Assembly: GCF_014839805.1 (NCBI RefSeq)
Contig: NC_051118.1
Span: forward strand, 1,240,001-1,304,000
Reading direction: 5' to 3'
Length of the DNA: 64,000 nt
Source of the DNA: Manduca sexta
Taxonomy: Eukaryota; Arthropoda; Insecta; Lepidoptera; Sphingidae
In this document: piece after piece, positions 9,914 through 22,200 of the stretch
How the letters are laid out: each line of letters begins with the position of its first letter
How positions within the stretch are numbered: the stretch's first letter is position 1
The notes under the pieces: model-generated
Told to the model about the DNA's origin: nothing
Seen by the model: the letters and a program-made list of their open reading frames with translations, nothing else
Databases searched by the model: none
Program-made: the position numbers and the translations under genes

Positions 9914-12649
9914 ATGCGAGCGAGGCTGTTCCTGTTGGCGCTGGTCATCCTTTGTCTGACTTCAGGATGCGTGGATGCTGGTAATGTATTTATATTTCTA
10001 CGTGAAGTAATATTATCGAAGTTCAAATTTAATGAATTTTATTGCAAAATTTAAAAGGTATGTTAAGTCTGCCTTCGTTGTAATACCCGCCTAGATACTG
10101 GTAAAATATAGCTTTACCATGCAATTAATGAATGAGTTTGTGTAATATTTACAGACTAAGATATTTTAATACTGCGAGGTCCTAGGCTCGATTCCGAGGT
10201 CGCAACATTTTGTTTAGAATTTCAAAAGTTATTTGCCCGGGATTGGGGCATCCAATGAGCTTGACGCCACGTAAACTGTTAATCGTAAAACCGAATAGGT
10301 TATACAATTTAGGTAAAAACGTGTGTTCGGATAACTTTAGAATGTAGTAGTATGTAAAGGAGAAAATAGAAGAAGAGAAGAATATTGTTTAAATAAGCGT
10401 AAAAATACAGTTTAATTTTTCTATACACCATCTACCTCAAACATCCACCAATTCTAGATTTCTGGTTCAACCGAATAACCCCTAAAAAAGAAGATCTGGA
10501 CCGTCTTAAACTTAAATGCATTCCGGGCCGCACCGTAATCCGCGTACAAACACAAAAAGTTCAGATCGAAAAGACCTCGAGCTCTGAAGAAGATGATTAC
10601 GTAGCAACTGACGGTAGAAGAACCCACATGAACTACCCTCCAAAAGACGATTTGTGTCAAGTCTGTGTGTGTTCTGTGGAGGGGAAAGACGAATACTGCA
10701 GCAAAAGACCAGCCATGAATGTCAACGAATGCATGAGGATGGCGATGCTGATGGACAGGTTTAAGAAGAATATACCTTTTGAACATGAGAGAGACCTTTC
10801 GTACAGGATTCGGAGAGGTGGGTCGGTGGCAGATACGAGAAATTCAAAGTGCAACGTGAGGTGGTGCAATGGTGCTAATCAAATATATTTATAGGGTTAT
10901 AAATTGACGTTAATATTTGCCGTAACTATGTCAATCGTTTTAGATGTACTGATTTAGAAGATATTTTAGGGAAAAAGTAAAGCGAATTCTCACCGTGTTT
11001 ACTTGGTAAAGTCTTTAAAATTATGCAATTTTATCCTTAATCTTTAGGCTAATTAAGTTCTTTTTACTCAACGCAAGCCATCTAACCTGACAGACTACAT
11101 CTGGCACAACGACGAGATCCCGTACGAGGCCAAAGCCCGTTGCAGACGCGGCCATTCCTACTACAGTAACAGCATTAATGCTAACGACACCGACATTGAC
11201 GTCGCCTCTGAGATCGAAAGTCTCCTTGACTATTCCAATCGGGACATCTGCTATTATTGCGTCTGCGCTGTCCACGGAAGAGGAGCAGGCTGCATCAGTA
11301 GAAGCCCTTGGTTCTGCGAATACTATAGGGTTATCAGAGAAGGCGGTGCTGCCAGGGATATGTACAGACAGACGTTCCAACAAGACAGGCCGACGTATTT
11401 CAGGCAGTTGTCGTATCGGTTGAGAAGGACCATGGATACTGGCATGTTTGATTTGCTAGAGACTGGTAGGTTTGGTTTGGATGAAATTGTGTTTTTTTGG
11501 TGATGTGTTTAGGTTTTTTCTAATTGTGTGGGGGATAGGATATTGAAAAATAAACTCTTAAAAATTAATTGTGTTAAATTGGAATTAATAAATAATGCTA
11601 ATTATTTGTGTTTCGAGAACAGATCATTTTGTAATTAAGCTCAAAAGGTAGTAGTGGAGGTAAGCAGGCGAATACGTCGTCGTATTCATTGACACTTAGC
11701 CCTATTTAGTAAAACTCGAATTTCATAACGAGCAATTACTTATAAATTTTGACTAACTTGAAAGAGAACCCGAGTTAGCAACAACTTCATAGACTAAGTA
11801 GACTGTCATTAGAATAATGAGTGACATTAGGAGGTTATTAAGCCAGCTTGGAATGTAACCAATATGAATAGCCAAGTAGACGATGCGAAGAAAATCGATC
11901 ATAATGAGATATACCTGTATATGCGATGATTGGATTTTAATGGCACCAATTCGTCGAAGATTTCAAATGATTCGACACAATATTATGTACTTCAATTTGC
12001 GAGGACACGAAGTCAAAGTTAAGACAACAAATCTGGTACTAAAGAGAGAAACACCACAAAAATAACAGCAAGAGTTGAACGAGAATGAAATGAAAACGAT
12101 CGCGGCATGTTTATATTATCAGTGTTTTAATATCAATTATTGAGATAATTAAAATAGGTATAAATAAAATAATTCCCCTTCCTCGCCACCGGAGGGAGAT
12201 TATTGTTTTTTATATGTATTGATATTTAGAAGATATATATGAAAAAGTAAGAGATACCTTTAAAAATGCACAGTATAACTATAATTATATTACAAAAATA
12301 AGTTATTATTGAATGTGACGTGAAGTGTTGTGTGACAAAGTGATTGTAACAAAATTAATTTTAGATTAAACAATTTAACCTCTAAAAGTTTTATTTAACC
12401 TCTGTCGTTTCCTGCAAGCCAATCTTGCTGTCTGCCAAATTATTCCAGATTTCTATATGTTATTGACTAAAGATTGGTCTTGCAGGAGGGGACACGTTGT
12501 GCTGTGGACATCCAGATGGTCATCGAAGAAACTTTCACAACCAAGTGAGGAACAAAATACGACAGCTGAAGAAGAAAGTTCCGAAGGAGAACCTCCTTTC
12601 TGGAGCACCTGGAGGAGATTATGTTGATTTCATTGTTAATAATGATTAA
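9914..12649 (+). CDS. Gene B short form ending at alternative terminal exon 12486-12649
   Basis: Exons 1-3 of gene B can also splice to 12486-12649 (acceptor 'tcttgcag'), in phase 1. This exon adds about 54 residues (GGDTLCCGHPDGH..., a basic KIRQLKKKVPK stretch, then GGDYVDF) and stops with TAA at 12647-12649. The total is 999 nt, about 332 residues: signal peptide plus two cysteine modules, without the eight-Cys module or helical region. A poly(A) signal lies 218 bases downstream. It may be an alternative 3' end, or a separate small gene with gene B's later exons belonging to another start. The shared phase makes both joins possible. Confidence 0.5.
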
Positions 12650-15600
12650 TGCGATGATGCAATGGAGGATTTTAATGATGATATAATTGATTTTATGGTT
12701 AACAATTGAAGATATAGAAATGAAATTGCAATGGAAATTAAAATAACGAAGGGAAATTTAATTTTATAGTTTGATGTTTTAAATGAAATTGTTTCGACAG
12801 TAAAAAAAATGTGTTATTACTTTTTTTATTATGTTAAAGTGAAGTGCCGTGTTTTGTATTTTTATAAATAAAATATTTCTACGTATTTGTTGTGTATATT
12901 TTACTGTTACATACTTACGACAGATTTCAACATAAATAAACAACAAAAAACATTAATAGATAACGTTAATATTGGGGATAGAAATATGGAGACGCCACAA
13001 ATACATGAAATTATTTTTGAATGGAGTTTTAGGGAAATATGAAATACGAAATAATCTGTTGTGGGAGAACAATTTTTCAAATCTTTATAAATTACTAATA
13101 ATGTTGTGATAGTATACTTTTTTTTAACATCAATGGATGTCGTAGATGAGTTATTGCACCGATGATAAACCGCACGCCTTTATACTGCACCACCTCACGT
13201 TGGCATTTTTTATTATGATTTATCCGCACTGATTTTGAACACTTTTTTCCACACTTGTGTATATTTATAAGGATAATATTCAGTTGTATGGCTCATGCGA
13301 TTTGTTTTAGTTACTATTTAAGGGTAATTATAAGGGAAAACTGTATGACAGACTATGAAGAAAGTTACTTTTTAATTTGGGATGGCTTAATAAAACTACA
13401 ATGAAATTGATGTGAAATTATGAGACGATTAATAAGAGACAGCGTCCGTTAAAAACATAAGAAAAAAAAAATTAAGCTGATTCATTTACATAATAAAAAA
13501 ATTGTCAGTGTACTTATTTGAAATAAGATGCAATTAGTAATAGGAATATGTTTGAAAATTTATTTCAACATTGAAGTAAAGCAATAGTATTTAGTAAAGC
13601 TGATCGATTTGCTTTAAATCAACTTCACATTACAGTGGGAACTGCGCCTGGAGGTCCTAAAAAATGTATACCTTTTGTATCGGAGTATACTGATTGCACT
13701 GACGGTGAGTCATACATAATTATTTTAAAGGTTAAAAGTTTTCATTACAGAATTTACGTAAGATTTTTGCTAGGTAAGTTAAAGTGAGAGAGTAATGCTA
13801 CTTTATTTGTTAAATATGGAAAGAATGTATTTGCGAACTGGTGAACATAGGCTTTACTTTGCCTGAGATTAATATTTTTATTGTAGCTTTCGTAGAGATT
13901 ATTGGAGGACCAAAAAATATCCATTCTCCAATGTTTTCTTCATCCTCAATACTTTTCTTTTAAAGTGGAGATTACACCGATGGGTTTCATAAAATTGCGG
14001 TGTCTGGGTTCCTTGGAACCCATTCGAAAATTTGCATATTTTCGGCCTTAAGCAATTTCTGTGTGCCATTTGTCATTTTAAAGCTAGTAAGTTGAAGTGG
14101 CAATCGCTTGGCTACATATATCGTAGAACAGATAACCGCTGGAGTAAGCGTGTTCTAGAGAGGAGACCGCGTCTTGGCCAACGTAGCGTGGGACGCTCGC
14201 TGGCCAGATGGCGAGACGACTTGTACAAGAGGTCCAGAAGCGACGAGATGCATAAAGCTGCAGACCGGTCTCTGTGGCGTACCTTGGGAAAGGCCTATAT
14301 CCAGCAGTGGACTGCAACGGGCTGACAATTTGATGATTTGACATTTTCACGATTTTGTTCTTAGAGAACCAATGTTCGGGATGTACGAAGTGCACGTGCA
14401 CTGTAGAAGGCACCTGGTCTTGTACGAATGTCAATAAATGTGAAGACATGTTCCGGAGCACTCCTGTTGATGACAATGACATTGAGACTGCCTTGCTAAT
14501 GATGGATAGTGGTGAGTTAACATGATAATCATTTTACTTTATATGTTATGAAGATGTTATTGATGACATAGTCGCAGAATACGGCCCGCTTCAAATAGGT
14601 CGATCTGGAAATCTTTGGGGGAGGCCCAGGTTTAGCAGTGAACATCCGGCGGCTGATGATGATAATGATTGATGACATTTTTGTTTATTCGGAATCCGCA
14701 AAGTTAGCCTATTGAATCTGATGGTAGGGCTATGGGTTCAGTCAGAATGTCGACTGTCGAGAGATCACCTATCGATAGTCAACATATTTATGCCTATTAG
14801 ACCATCAACATTCCATTGAGGGATGTATTTCTCTACCTGCATGAGTATTTTTATAAATTTATGATATAACGCATCAAGTTACGTGTAATGAATCTCTATG
14901 GTTCAAATAATAGAAGAGCTATCTATTTATGTTATTTATTATGTACAATTATCTTTATGCATGTTTGAAAGTTTCTATATGAGAACCTTTTGACACTTCC
15001 AGAGATGAAAAGAGAAAGAAAGAAGAAGGCTACGTCTTCAAATTTCCCGTTCGTGCCGCAGCCGACGACACAAAATAGTGTTTTAATAGGTAGCCCATTA
15101 ATTTTTATAGAAATCTATTTCTTTTTTTATTAAATTTTCTTTGTTCAGTCTAGTTACTTTGTCTAGCGCTTTATTTTGAAATAATATTCTTTTTGTTTTA
15201 TCTTTTTCAGGTTATATTCTAGCTGTACCTAAACACCGTTAATCGCACTGTATTTTTTATTTAACATGCACTTTTTTTGCACAAAGTTCTTTTATTTTTG
15301 ACTTACTTCTTTAAAAAGGTGAGTGTTAATTTTTTTATATTAAAGTTGAGAAAGATATTATATAAGTTAATGTTTCAGAGAAAGATGATAATCATAAAAT
15401 CAATATAGCCGATGAAATCATGGATTTAATGCGACCCAAGAGATCCGTGGATAGGCTTAAAGAAAATAATAATCATTCAGTCATGTTTTATCATACATTG
15501 GATGAAGTTAATGAAGGTAATGCTGTTTTGTTATAACATTGAATTATATTCTTTAATATTTTTGAAAAATAACGTAAGACAGTTAATTTGATAAAAGCGG

Positions 15601-18429
15601 GTTCTTAGAAAAACTTTAATACATACAAATTTAAATTATTTTTTAAATCCACAGACACGTTAAAAAATACAAACGAATCTGGTACAGTGAAAGCCAGGAA
15701 ACTAAATGTAGATTTACCCAAACTATCAAGAAGAGCTGGCGTCTTGCTAAACGATAATACTTCGAACCCATTGCACATAGAATATAATAAAGCAGACATG
15801 TACCCACACATAAATGATAATAAAATAGATGCCTCACCTCACCGTGAAGATAAATATGATATTCACGAAGTAATAGGAAACTACAGTCAAAGGCATAAAG
15901 ACAGGGAACTTTCTAAAGTGATTGTAAAAGAAATGAAAAGTGGTGTTGAAACTATTGGTGATAAAAATGCTCCGGTAATGTCTAACGTGTCGTTTACACC
16001 AGAAAACGAGACGTTTGCAGCAATGACGTATATTGCTGGCAATCTTTTAAATAAATTATGGAACATGGAGACAGATTCCAGTGAAACAATTGAAACTGAA
16101 GTTTTAAAACATGAGAAAATTGCTGAGTTATTAGATTTGTTTAAAGAACCATTAACTATAAACCAGGAAATGTTATTGAAAAATGCAATTGAACAATTAT
16201 CTACCGCTATTGATAAAAATAAAGATATTAGGAATGTATCTTTATGTGAACAATTGGGAGAGGTTAAACAGTTCTTGAACCGTTCTAATTTAGGTGCAGA
16301 AAAGAAAACAAAAGAGTGTGATAAAGAAAAAACAGATGCAAAAGAGGTTATTGGTAATGTTAATAATGTAATTAATTTAGTCAAGAAACTTCAATATATA
16401 CAGTCACATATGGAAACAATCTCTAAAGACCAAAGTGGAAATATACAAAAAACACCAAATAATGAGTTTTCTGGAGTAATTAAGGGCGTGAAAACGTCAG
16501 ATAATTCGTTTGGAGGAGTTTTGGGTCAAATAATTAGACTACTTTTACCAGTGAATGCTAATAAAAGATTAACTAATAGGATGAAAAAACTAAATATTTT
16601 CGAAAAAGATTACGACTTTAATAATAGATTCAAAAATATTTTCCATATTGCTCTAGGAAATATTACAATGACAATTAAAGACAAAATTATTTTAGATTAT
16701 CTAACTCACATTGAGAATAGCCCTGATTGTTTATTACATGAAAAAAAATCAAAGACTAAATTCAAGCCAGTGCCTAGTATAGAAGGAAATATACTACTGA
16801 ATTTATCTGAGTTCTTCAAAATGAAATCGTTAACTGATTTATTACAATTGGTAGGGTCAGGAAAAGTAAATGGTACAAAAACTTTAGAAAAGAAACAAAT
16901 TATTTTACGTAGCTCAGAATCTACTACCAAACAACCAACGAGCACTGAGGCTTATACAGCTAAGACAACAGATGCAACAATTAGCGCATCAAATAAACTA
17001 GCAGCTACTAAAGCAAAACTTAAAGCTCATTTAAAGACAATTTTAGAAGATCTAGTAGAGATGCAAAATGCTAGGGGATTACCGAAAAACAGTGATATAA
17101 AAATAACTGACGTACTTCCTTGCATTTATAACATTTTGAATGCAGATAAAGCGGTACAAAGAAATGAACAACAAGAACCAGCAGATAAATTGTCAAGCAT
17201 TTTCAATAATTTGAAAAGGGAATTAAAATACGCATCTTATCGGAGAAGTAGTCCAGCCACTGAAAGACCTAAATCAGCAATAGTATGGGAGAGATTAGTA
17301 AGAAGTTTAAATCAAAAGCAAAAGACGACTCGAAGAAATATGGATCAGAAAGCACCTAAATCTGTCAATGAATTGAAAAAAATGATGGATGATCGAGAAG
17401 CTGGTTCTAATACATATAAAAATATTGCAATTTTGGCAGACATTCCGGCCGCTGATAGATTGACTTTACTAAAAACCCTTGACGTTGATGTGAAAAAGTA
17501 TATTACAGTTTTGGAAAACATTAAGGTTTCTTTAGAAGCTGGCGTTATACCTGGAAATAAGATTAGTGAATTCAACGAATTTGTTGATAACGTGGCAAAT
17601 AATATTAACATAAATGGAAAAGTGATTCAAAAAATAAACAAATCTAAGTTCAGTACTATACTGAATACGGATTTGAGGAAACGAAAATTAAATAAATTAA
17701 GTTATAGCCAAGCATCGGCCCAAGTATTTTCACTACCCAAAGAACCAGTTGCCTTCAATACTAAAATAACTAGAGATCAAATAATTAATCAACTTATTAA
17801 AAATCGTATTAATATGTATATCAGGATAAAAGAAGCCGAAGGTCATGATCTAAGAGATGATATCAACTATGATATTGCTAAAAAGATTCAAGGGTATTTA
17901 GAATTAGGTAATTATGGACTCGCGAGGGAAATGTACAATATATTTGCAAATCGGCAGAGGCAAATTGAAGGACCTCCAGAAGTGTATCCGGGTAAGTTCT
18001 AAGTTTAATTTAACCTTATATATTTCTAATTCGGTCTCATAATTATAACAAATCCTTATGATATTATTGATGTTTTATGACTTATTGATTTTTGCATATC
18101 GACTATATCAATACTGAAATTTTTGAAACTTGAAAATTATTTTAATGTGCCTATTTCGTGCTTTACGTGAGTTTAATCTTTAATTCTTACTCGTATGATG
18201 TTTATTTTCTAACGTTTTATATTATAATACGCATCTCGAATTATATTTCATAAACATTCTATTGTTTTCAGAACCTGTCCCTAATCATACCAAATATTCT
18301 GGACAATTATCTATTCTGGATAAGGAACCATTAATACAATTTGAAGAGCCAAGGACGAGAAGAGTCGGTTCGCCAAACCAGAGCCATCTCCTTCAACAAC
18401 TAATCAACATGAAGAACTTGAGAATTTGA
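9914..18429 (+). CDS. Gene B: secreted eight-cysteine, Lys/Asn-rich precursor (long form)
   Basis: Exons 9914-9980, 10458-10817, 11058-11465, 13636-13704, 14365-14511, 15003-15089, 15379-15516, 15655-17991 and 18272-18429 join in one frame of 3771 nt (about 1256 residues). Every intron is phase 1. Exon 1 is a signal peptide (MRARLFLLALVILCL...). Exons 2 and 3 hold cysteine modules (CQVCVCS; CYYCVCA then C-x7-CEYY). Exons 4 and 5 form the eight-Cys module: CIPFVSEYTDC plus C-x2-C-x2-C-x-C-x3-G-x-W-x-C-x5-C. Exon 7 has a furin-like RPKRSV and the last exon RTRRVG. Exon 8 is a large Lys/Asn-rich, helix-prone region. It is probably secreted and cleaved by a proprotein convertase. I do not recognise the family: the modules recall pacifastin/VWC domains, but the spacing differs. 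The acceptor at 11058 is chosen to keep phase; 'caag' at 11077 would break it. Confidence 0.72.
11678..12420. other. Gene B intron, no recognised feature
   Basis: Intron sequence between exon 3 and the alternative terminal exon. A 60-codon open frame at 11883-12065 has no splice signals, motif or homology within the window and is not called as a gene. Confidence 0.4.
12867..12872 (+). terminator. Poly(A) signal AATAAA for the short gene B transcript
   Basis: AATAAA 218 bases after the stop codon at 12649, in AT-rich sequence. This supports transcript ends here and therefore the short isoform. Confidence 0.45.
12873..13635. other. Gene B intron, nothing recognised
   Basis: AT-rich. No exon with phase-1 splice sites, no repeat family from this window and no RNA gene recognised. 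A signal-peptide exon that would make the downstream part an independent gene was looked for and not found. Confidence 0.4.
14071..14325 (+). mobile_element. LINE fragment, C-terminal end of a reverse-transcriptase ORF
   Basis: An open stretch encodes a motif series familiar from the C-terminus of insect non-LTR ORF2 proteins: LKWQSLGYIYRRTDNRWSKR, VLERRPRLGQRSVGRSLARW and WRTLGKAYIQQWTATG, then a stop followed by a 'tgatgat' tail. It sits in the intron between gene B exons 4 and 5. Severely 5'-truncated and not functional. Confidence 0.7.
14572..14680 (+). mobile_element. LINE 3'-end remnant
   Basis: 'ggaaatctttgggggaggcccaggtttagcagtg' in part, then 'ctgatgatgataatgatt', which repeats the end and TGATGA tail of the LINE fragment at 14071-14325. 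A second dead copy in the next intron. Confidence 0.5.
14732..14803 (+). repeat. Family 4 repeat, short remnant
   Basis: 'cagaatgtcgactgtcgagagat' in part, 'atagtcaacatatttatgcc': diverged core of family 4. Confidence 0.4.
15655..17991 (+). CDS. Gene B exon 8: 2.3-kb Lys/Asn-rich helical domain
   Basis: One uninterrupted coding exon of 2337 nt (about 779 codons) with acceptor 'aaatccacag' and donor 'g|gtaagt', phase 1 at both ends. The product is highly charged, rich in Lys, Asn, Ile and Leu, with only a few cysteines, and looks mainly alpha-helical. A stretch around nt 17430-17640 (DIPAADRLTLLKTL...VIPGNK...VIQKINK) has counterparts in gene C (TPIHDRLHAMKLL...) and gene D (NPRDRRLLDAKV...DIPTDN). 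This indicates a shared domain rather than mere low complexity. The intact frame over 2.3 kb argues that the gene is under coding constraint. Confidence 0.8.
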
Positions 18430-18790
18430 ACGAATATTTTCTTATTGATATTCAAATATTTATAATTTTGTATTTTTGCATTAATTTTGGATATAATATT
18501 TTGTATTAATTCGTCATTTTATTTGTGCCCTGAGTAACCTATGTAGAAAATTTGAACTTGCAGAAAACCAAAACACGATAAAATGTTAAGTTGTACAGCA
18601 ATATATTATAAAAGTGTATATAAATAAAATAAAATCAATTCCAAATTGTAATTTATTAGTAAAGATCTAAATGAAGGTTAAAATTAACATTTACTAGTAA
18701 AATTATATATTTGTACGTGATTTAGACGTATTCGGATTTGCAGTTAATTTTGATTTCGTTGTAGTTGTAACGGTATTAGAATGCTCTGAA
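18430..18790. repeat. Gene B 3' flank, duplicated at 2102-2660
   Basis: Contains the likely 3' UTR. Homology with the gene A flank continues to 'gtaacggtattagaatgctctgaaa', where the hairpin begins in the other copy. Confidence 0.55.
18623..18628 (+). terminator. Poly(A) signal AATAAA of gene B
   Basis: AATAAA about 195 bases after the TGA at 18427-18429; a second overlapping AATAAA follows immediately. Confidence 0.5.
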
Positions 18791-18847
18791 AACATAAAAA
18801 TAATACATAAGTGGAATATATTATAACACTATGGAATATTATATTAG

Positions 18848-19150
18848 GACTGCCTCGGTGCAGTAGTTTAATGCTTACGCGGTATGAGTATGACTACAGA
18901 GCTGCCGACTTGCGTACGAATCTTGGGTCCAAAGTCCAAACATAATTATGTCTGGGTTTTTCCATCTTAAAAATTACTCAGTCGCAGCCCGGAGTCAGAA
19001 GGTTGCTGGTATGAGAGTGAAGGAATAGAGAGTGCATCTGTGTATTGCGCACACACTTGTGCACTATAATATCTCCTGCGTACCTGGCTGATCTTAGTGG
19101 GGATTGGCCGCTGAGCTGGTAGCCGAAACACGGCTGGGAGGGATTCATTA
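18848..19150 (+). repeat. SINE-like repeat, family 3
   Basis: TRNA-like head ('gactgcctcggtgcagtag', 'gtacgaatcttgggtcc'), then 'ccaaacataattatgtctgggttttt', 'cagtcgcagcccggagtcag' and the 3' end 'ggctgggagggattcatt'. It fills the gap between the converging genes B and C. Confidence 0.65.
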
Positions 19151-19232
19151 CATATCTCGTAATGTATTCTGGCCACAAATCTCAATTATTCTTACAAAAA
19201 GATTTTCACGGGGAAATTTAATCAATACTTAC

Positions 19233-22200
19233 TTTTTTGTTTTTCACGTGTTTTGGACTTCTTCGCAGCTATAACTGGTTTAACTTTACCCCTTAAATAC
19301 TTAGGAAGTATGTTTTTCATATGACTTTTATAATTGTCATCTCGTGCGAATCTTTTATCTCTCGGAACTAAGTTCAATTTACTTTGCCATTTCCTCATGG
19401 TGTCCTCAAATTCCATATATCTCCGCCTGGTAAGTTCATCAATCTTCTTCTTTGCCAATCCTTTTACTATCTCTTTCTTTGGCACCTTTTTCTTTAACAA
19501 GCCAACGATATCGTTTTTGGACGATCTTAATATCTTTTTAAGCTTCTTTAAAAATGATTCTTTTTGGACCTGTTTAGTCACTTCCACATTCTTCAGGTTC
19601 TTGATTTGTCTATTTTTATGTAAATTTATGATAACTTTGACTTTTTCGTTTATTGCTTTCAGCCCTTTGTTTATTCTATCCATAATTTCTCCACCTAAGT
19701 TACCTTCTATTAATATCATTCTTCGGTTATAAGCAAAGTCTAATAATGCCAGTGCATCGTTCATTTTGGTGATATCGATTGATAATATGAGATGCAGTAG
19801 TTTCATGGCATGTAATCTATCGTGGATTGGGGTTTGTGCTACAATATCTGTCATTCTGGGCCATTCAGTACCAATTTTCTTTATATCATTGGTTAAATTG
19901 TATTCTGGGTCAAATACTCTCAGTCCTATTACTGAGAATTCGTCTATATAATTGTTTTTAATAACTCTTTGAATAATTTTTCTTGATGTTGGCGAAAGGG
20001 AAGCCAATGCGTTACTTTCAGGCAAATTTTTGTCAATAACTTTTAAAATATTAACCATTTCAGTAACTAAGGTTTTTTTAGTTGCATCATTCTTTGTATC
20101 GGCAGGCGTACGTCGACTATTTAGGTTTTCAACATCCGATTTCTTTTCTTTGTAATTCAATTTAGCTTGGTTTCGTACGTAACGTTTCATGGCACGCAGT
20201 AATATTTTTAAGTCTACAGGAATATGCGCTTCTCCTTTTAGTTTTTGTATACCAGCAATATCTCTTATAACCTCATAAATATCTCGTTTCAGTTTTAATA
20301 AATATTTCTGAAGTAAATTCTTGTCGCTTCTTCTAAATTCATTTTCTAACTCCGGCGCTATTTCAAAGTTGTAAATAGATATAGTTGAGTTCGTATCATT
20401 ATACCTATTTTCTTTAACACTTGTTTCAAACGAATTGTTATAAGTTCTCATAATTTTTATTAAGTTTTCGCTAACTCGGAGTAATTCTTCCAATTCTTTT
20501 TGTTTATCGTTAATTATATTACTTAATGGTAGCAGGACATTATTTCGTAATTCATTGACGTTGTTGGTAATGTTTTCTTTTTCTGTACTTATTTTTTTAA
20601 TCGAGGTATCTCTTTTCATGATATTTTTGAGCCAAGTACAAAATTATCAATGTAATCTAATGCAGTATCTATCATGTTTATTTTATTGTCAGTTTCCGTG
20701 TAATCTGTTATAATATAAATATTAAATTGAGTAATTTTTTAAAACTAAATACAAAGGAGACTCAGTCCCCACAAGCTCGGGTCGGATGTTATATAATAGA
20801 TACACATAAGATTTTTAAGTATGGATTGAGGTATATGCCCCTGTAGTATATAGGGTCCTTTTGACATTGCGTTTGTGAATGAACCCCCGTATTTATACTC
20901 TCGAAAATAACATTTTATAAGAAGTTATTCGAACTGTAGATGGAATATAAACAAGTGTAAGTTTTAAACAAAATAAGCATTAATAAAACGCAGTTTAATG
21001 TTTTGCGTCCAAATATCAATACTCTTAGAGAATACAGTCAGATACATCCGTTCACTCGCCATATTCACACTAAACTACAAAAGGACCAAGCAATCTGAAA
21101 AGCAAAACCGAGATGTTTGATGCTAACATTCATTATTCATGGCTGATTTGGAATATTGTTAGCAGAGGTAAAAAAGAGTTGTGGTTTCATTTATTAACGC
21201 AATATCACAATGACCCTGTCTAAGACTTAACAACGTACCGGTCCAGTTAGTTGTAAAATTTCTTGATTCTTTTAGCTGATTCTAGTAAATCAATAACTAT
21301 GTCTGTTTCTTCAGCTGGTTTAGGCGGAGCATAATTGTTCTCCCATTCTTCATTCCCAGGTGTGTTAGTAGTAATGTCTGTTGCATTATCTTCATCAAAT
21401 ATCATGTAATCAAATGTTGTAGAATCATTGTGTTTATCTAGAGGTTTTCTACGAGAGTAAGTTTTGCTATCAACTGCGATGTTGTTTAGCACTTCTTCAA
21501 AATCTAGATAGTCTACTCTAGCACTAGTTTCTGGGCTTGTTTTGGTTCGTGTGGTGGTTTCTGTAAGATGAAGTGGATTTTAGTGCAGTTATAAGATTTA
21601 ACATAACAATATTTTATACGGTAAGTAAGGTTCGTTATATTGCCATTGGCGTTTGATTCCTTTACACCTGTTGGTAATTGGAGTAGCGTTCAGATAGTGT
21701 GTCGACTGACGGAATATGGTCATCCCTCGCGAGTCTACGTAGTTATGCTGGCCTGTGTGGATTTAGATATACACATGCTGTTCCCGGAACGCGACACATT
21801 GATGTGAACCACTAAGCGGGATAAAGATAGTGAGATGAAATTTTACGTTTAAGATTTAGTTTGTTTATACAATTTATAATAGTTATAGTAAATTTAGGTG
21901 CCTTGAATTTATAAAAAAAAATATTATAATAATTGTCTTACCTGTAAATGAAGTAATATTATTTATATTTTCAGTAGCCGATGAGATAGCACTGTTTTGT
22001 GTTGTTTCTTTTGAGTTTAAAGGTGGTACTCCAAACATCCATTGTGAAATTTGTGCAAAACTTATTTTATTCGTGGTCAGTTTGTTTAGATTTTCCTCTG
22101 TGTTCCGTTTTGTCCTCTTGTTAGTTTGAGCTGTGAATTTTTTGGGGTTTCTTATATTTTATTAGTGATTTTATTTAAGCCATGACAAAAGCGTGCGCAT

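Noticed and set aside
11021..11383. 120-codon - strand frame, Ala/Val-rich
   Set aside because: Antisense to gene B exon 3, whose sense frame has conserved cysteines and good splice sites.
15887..16384. 165-codon - strand frame (and smaller ones at 16706 and 17345)
   Set aside because: Antisense shadow of the gene B exon; Ser/Phe/Ile-rich composition is the complement of Lys/Asn-rich coding sequence.
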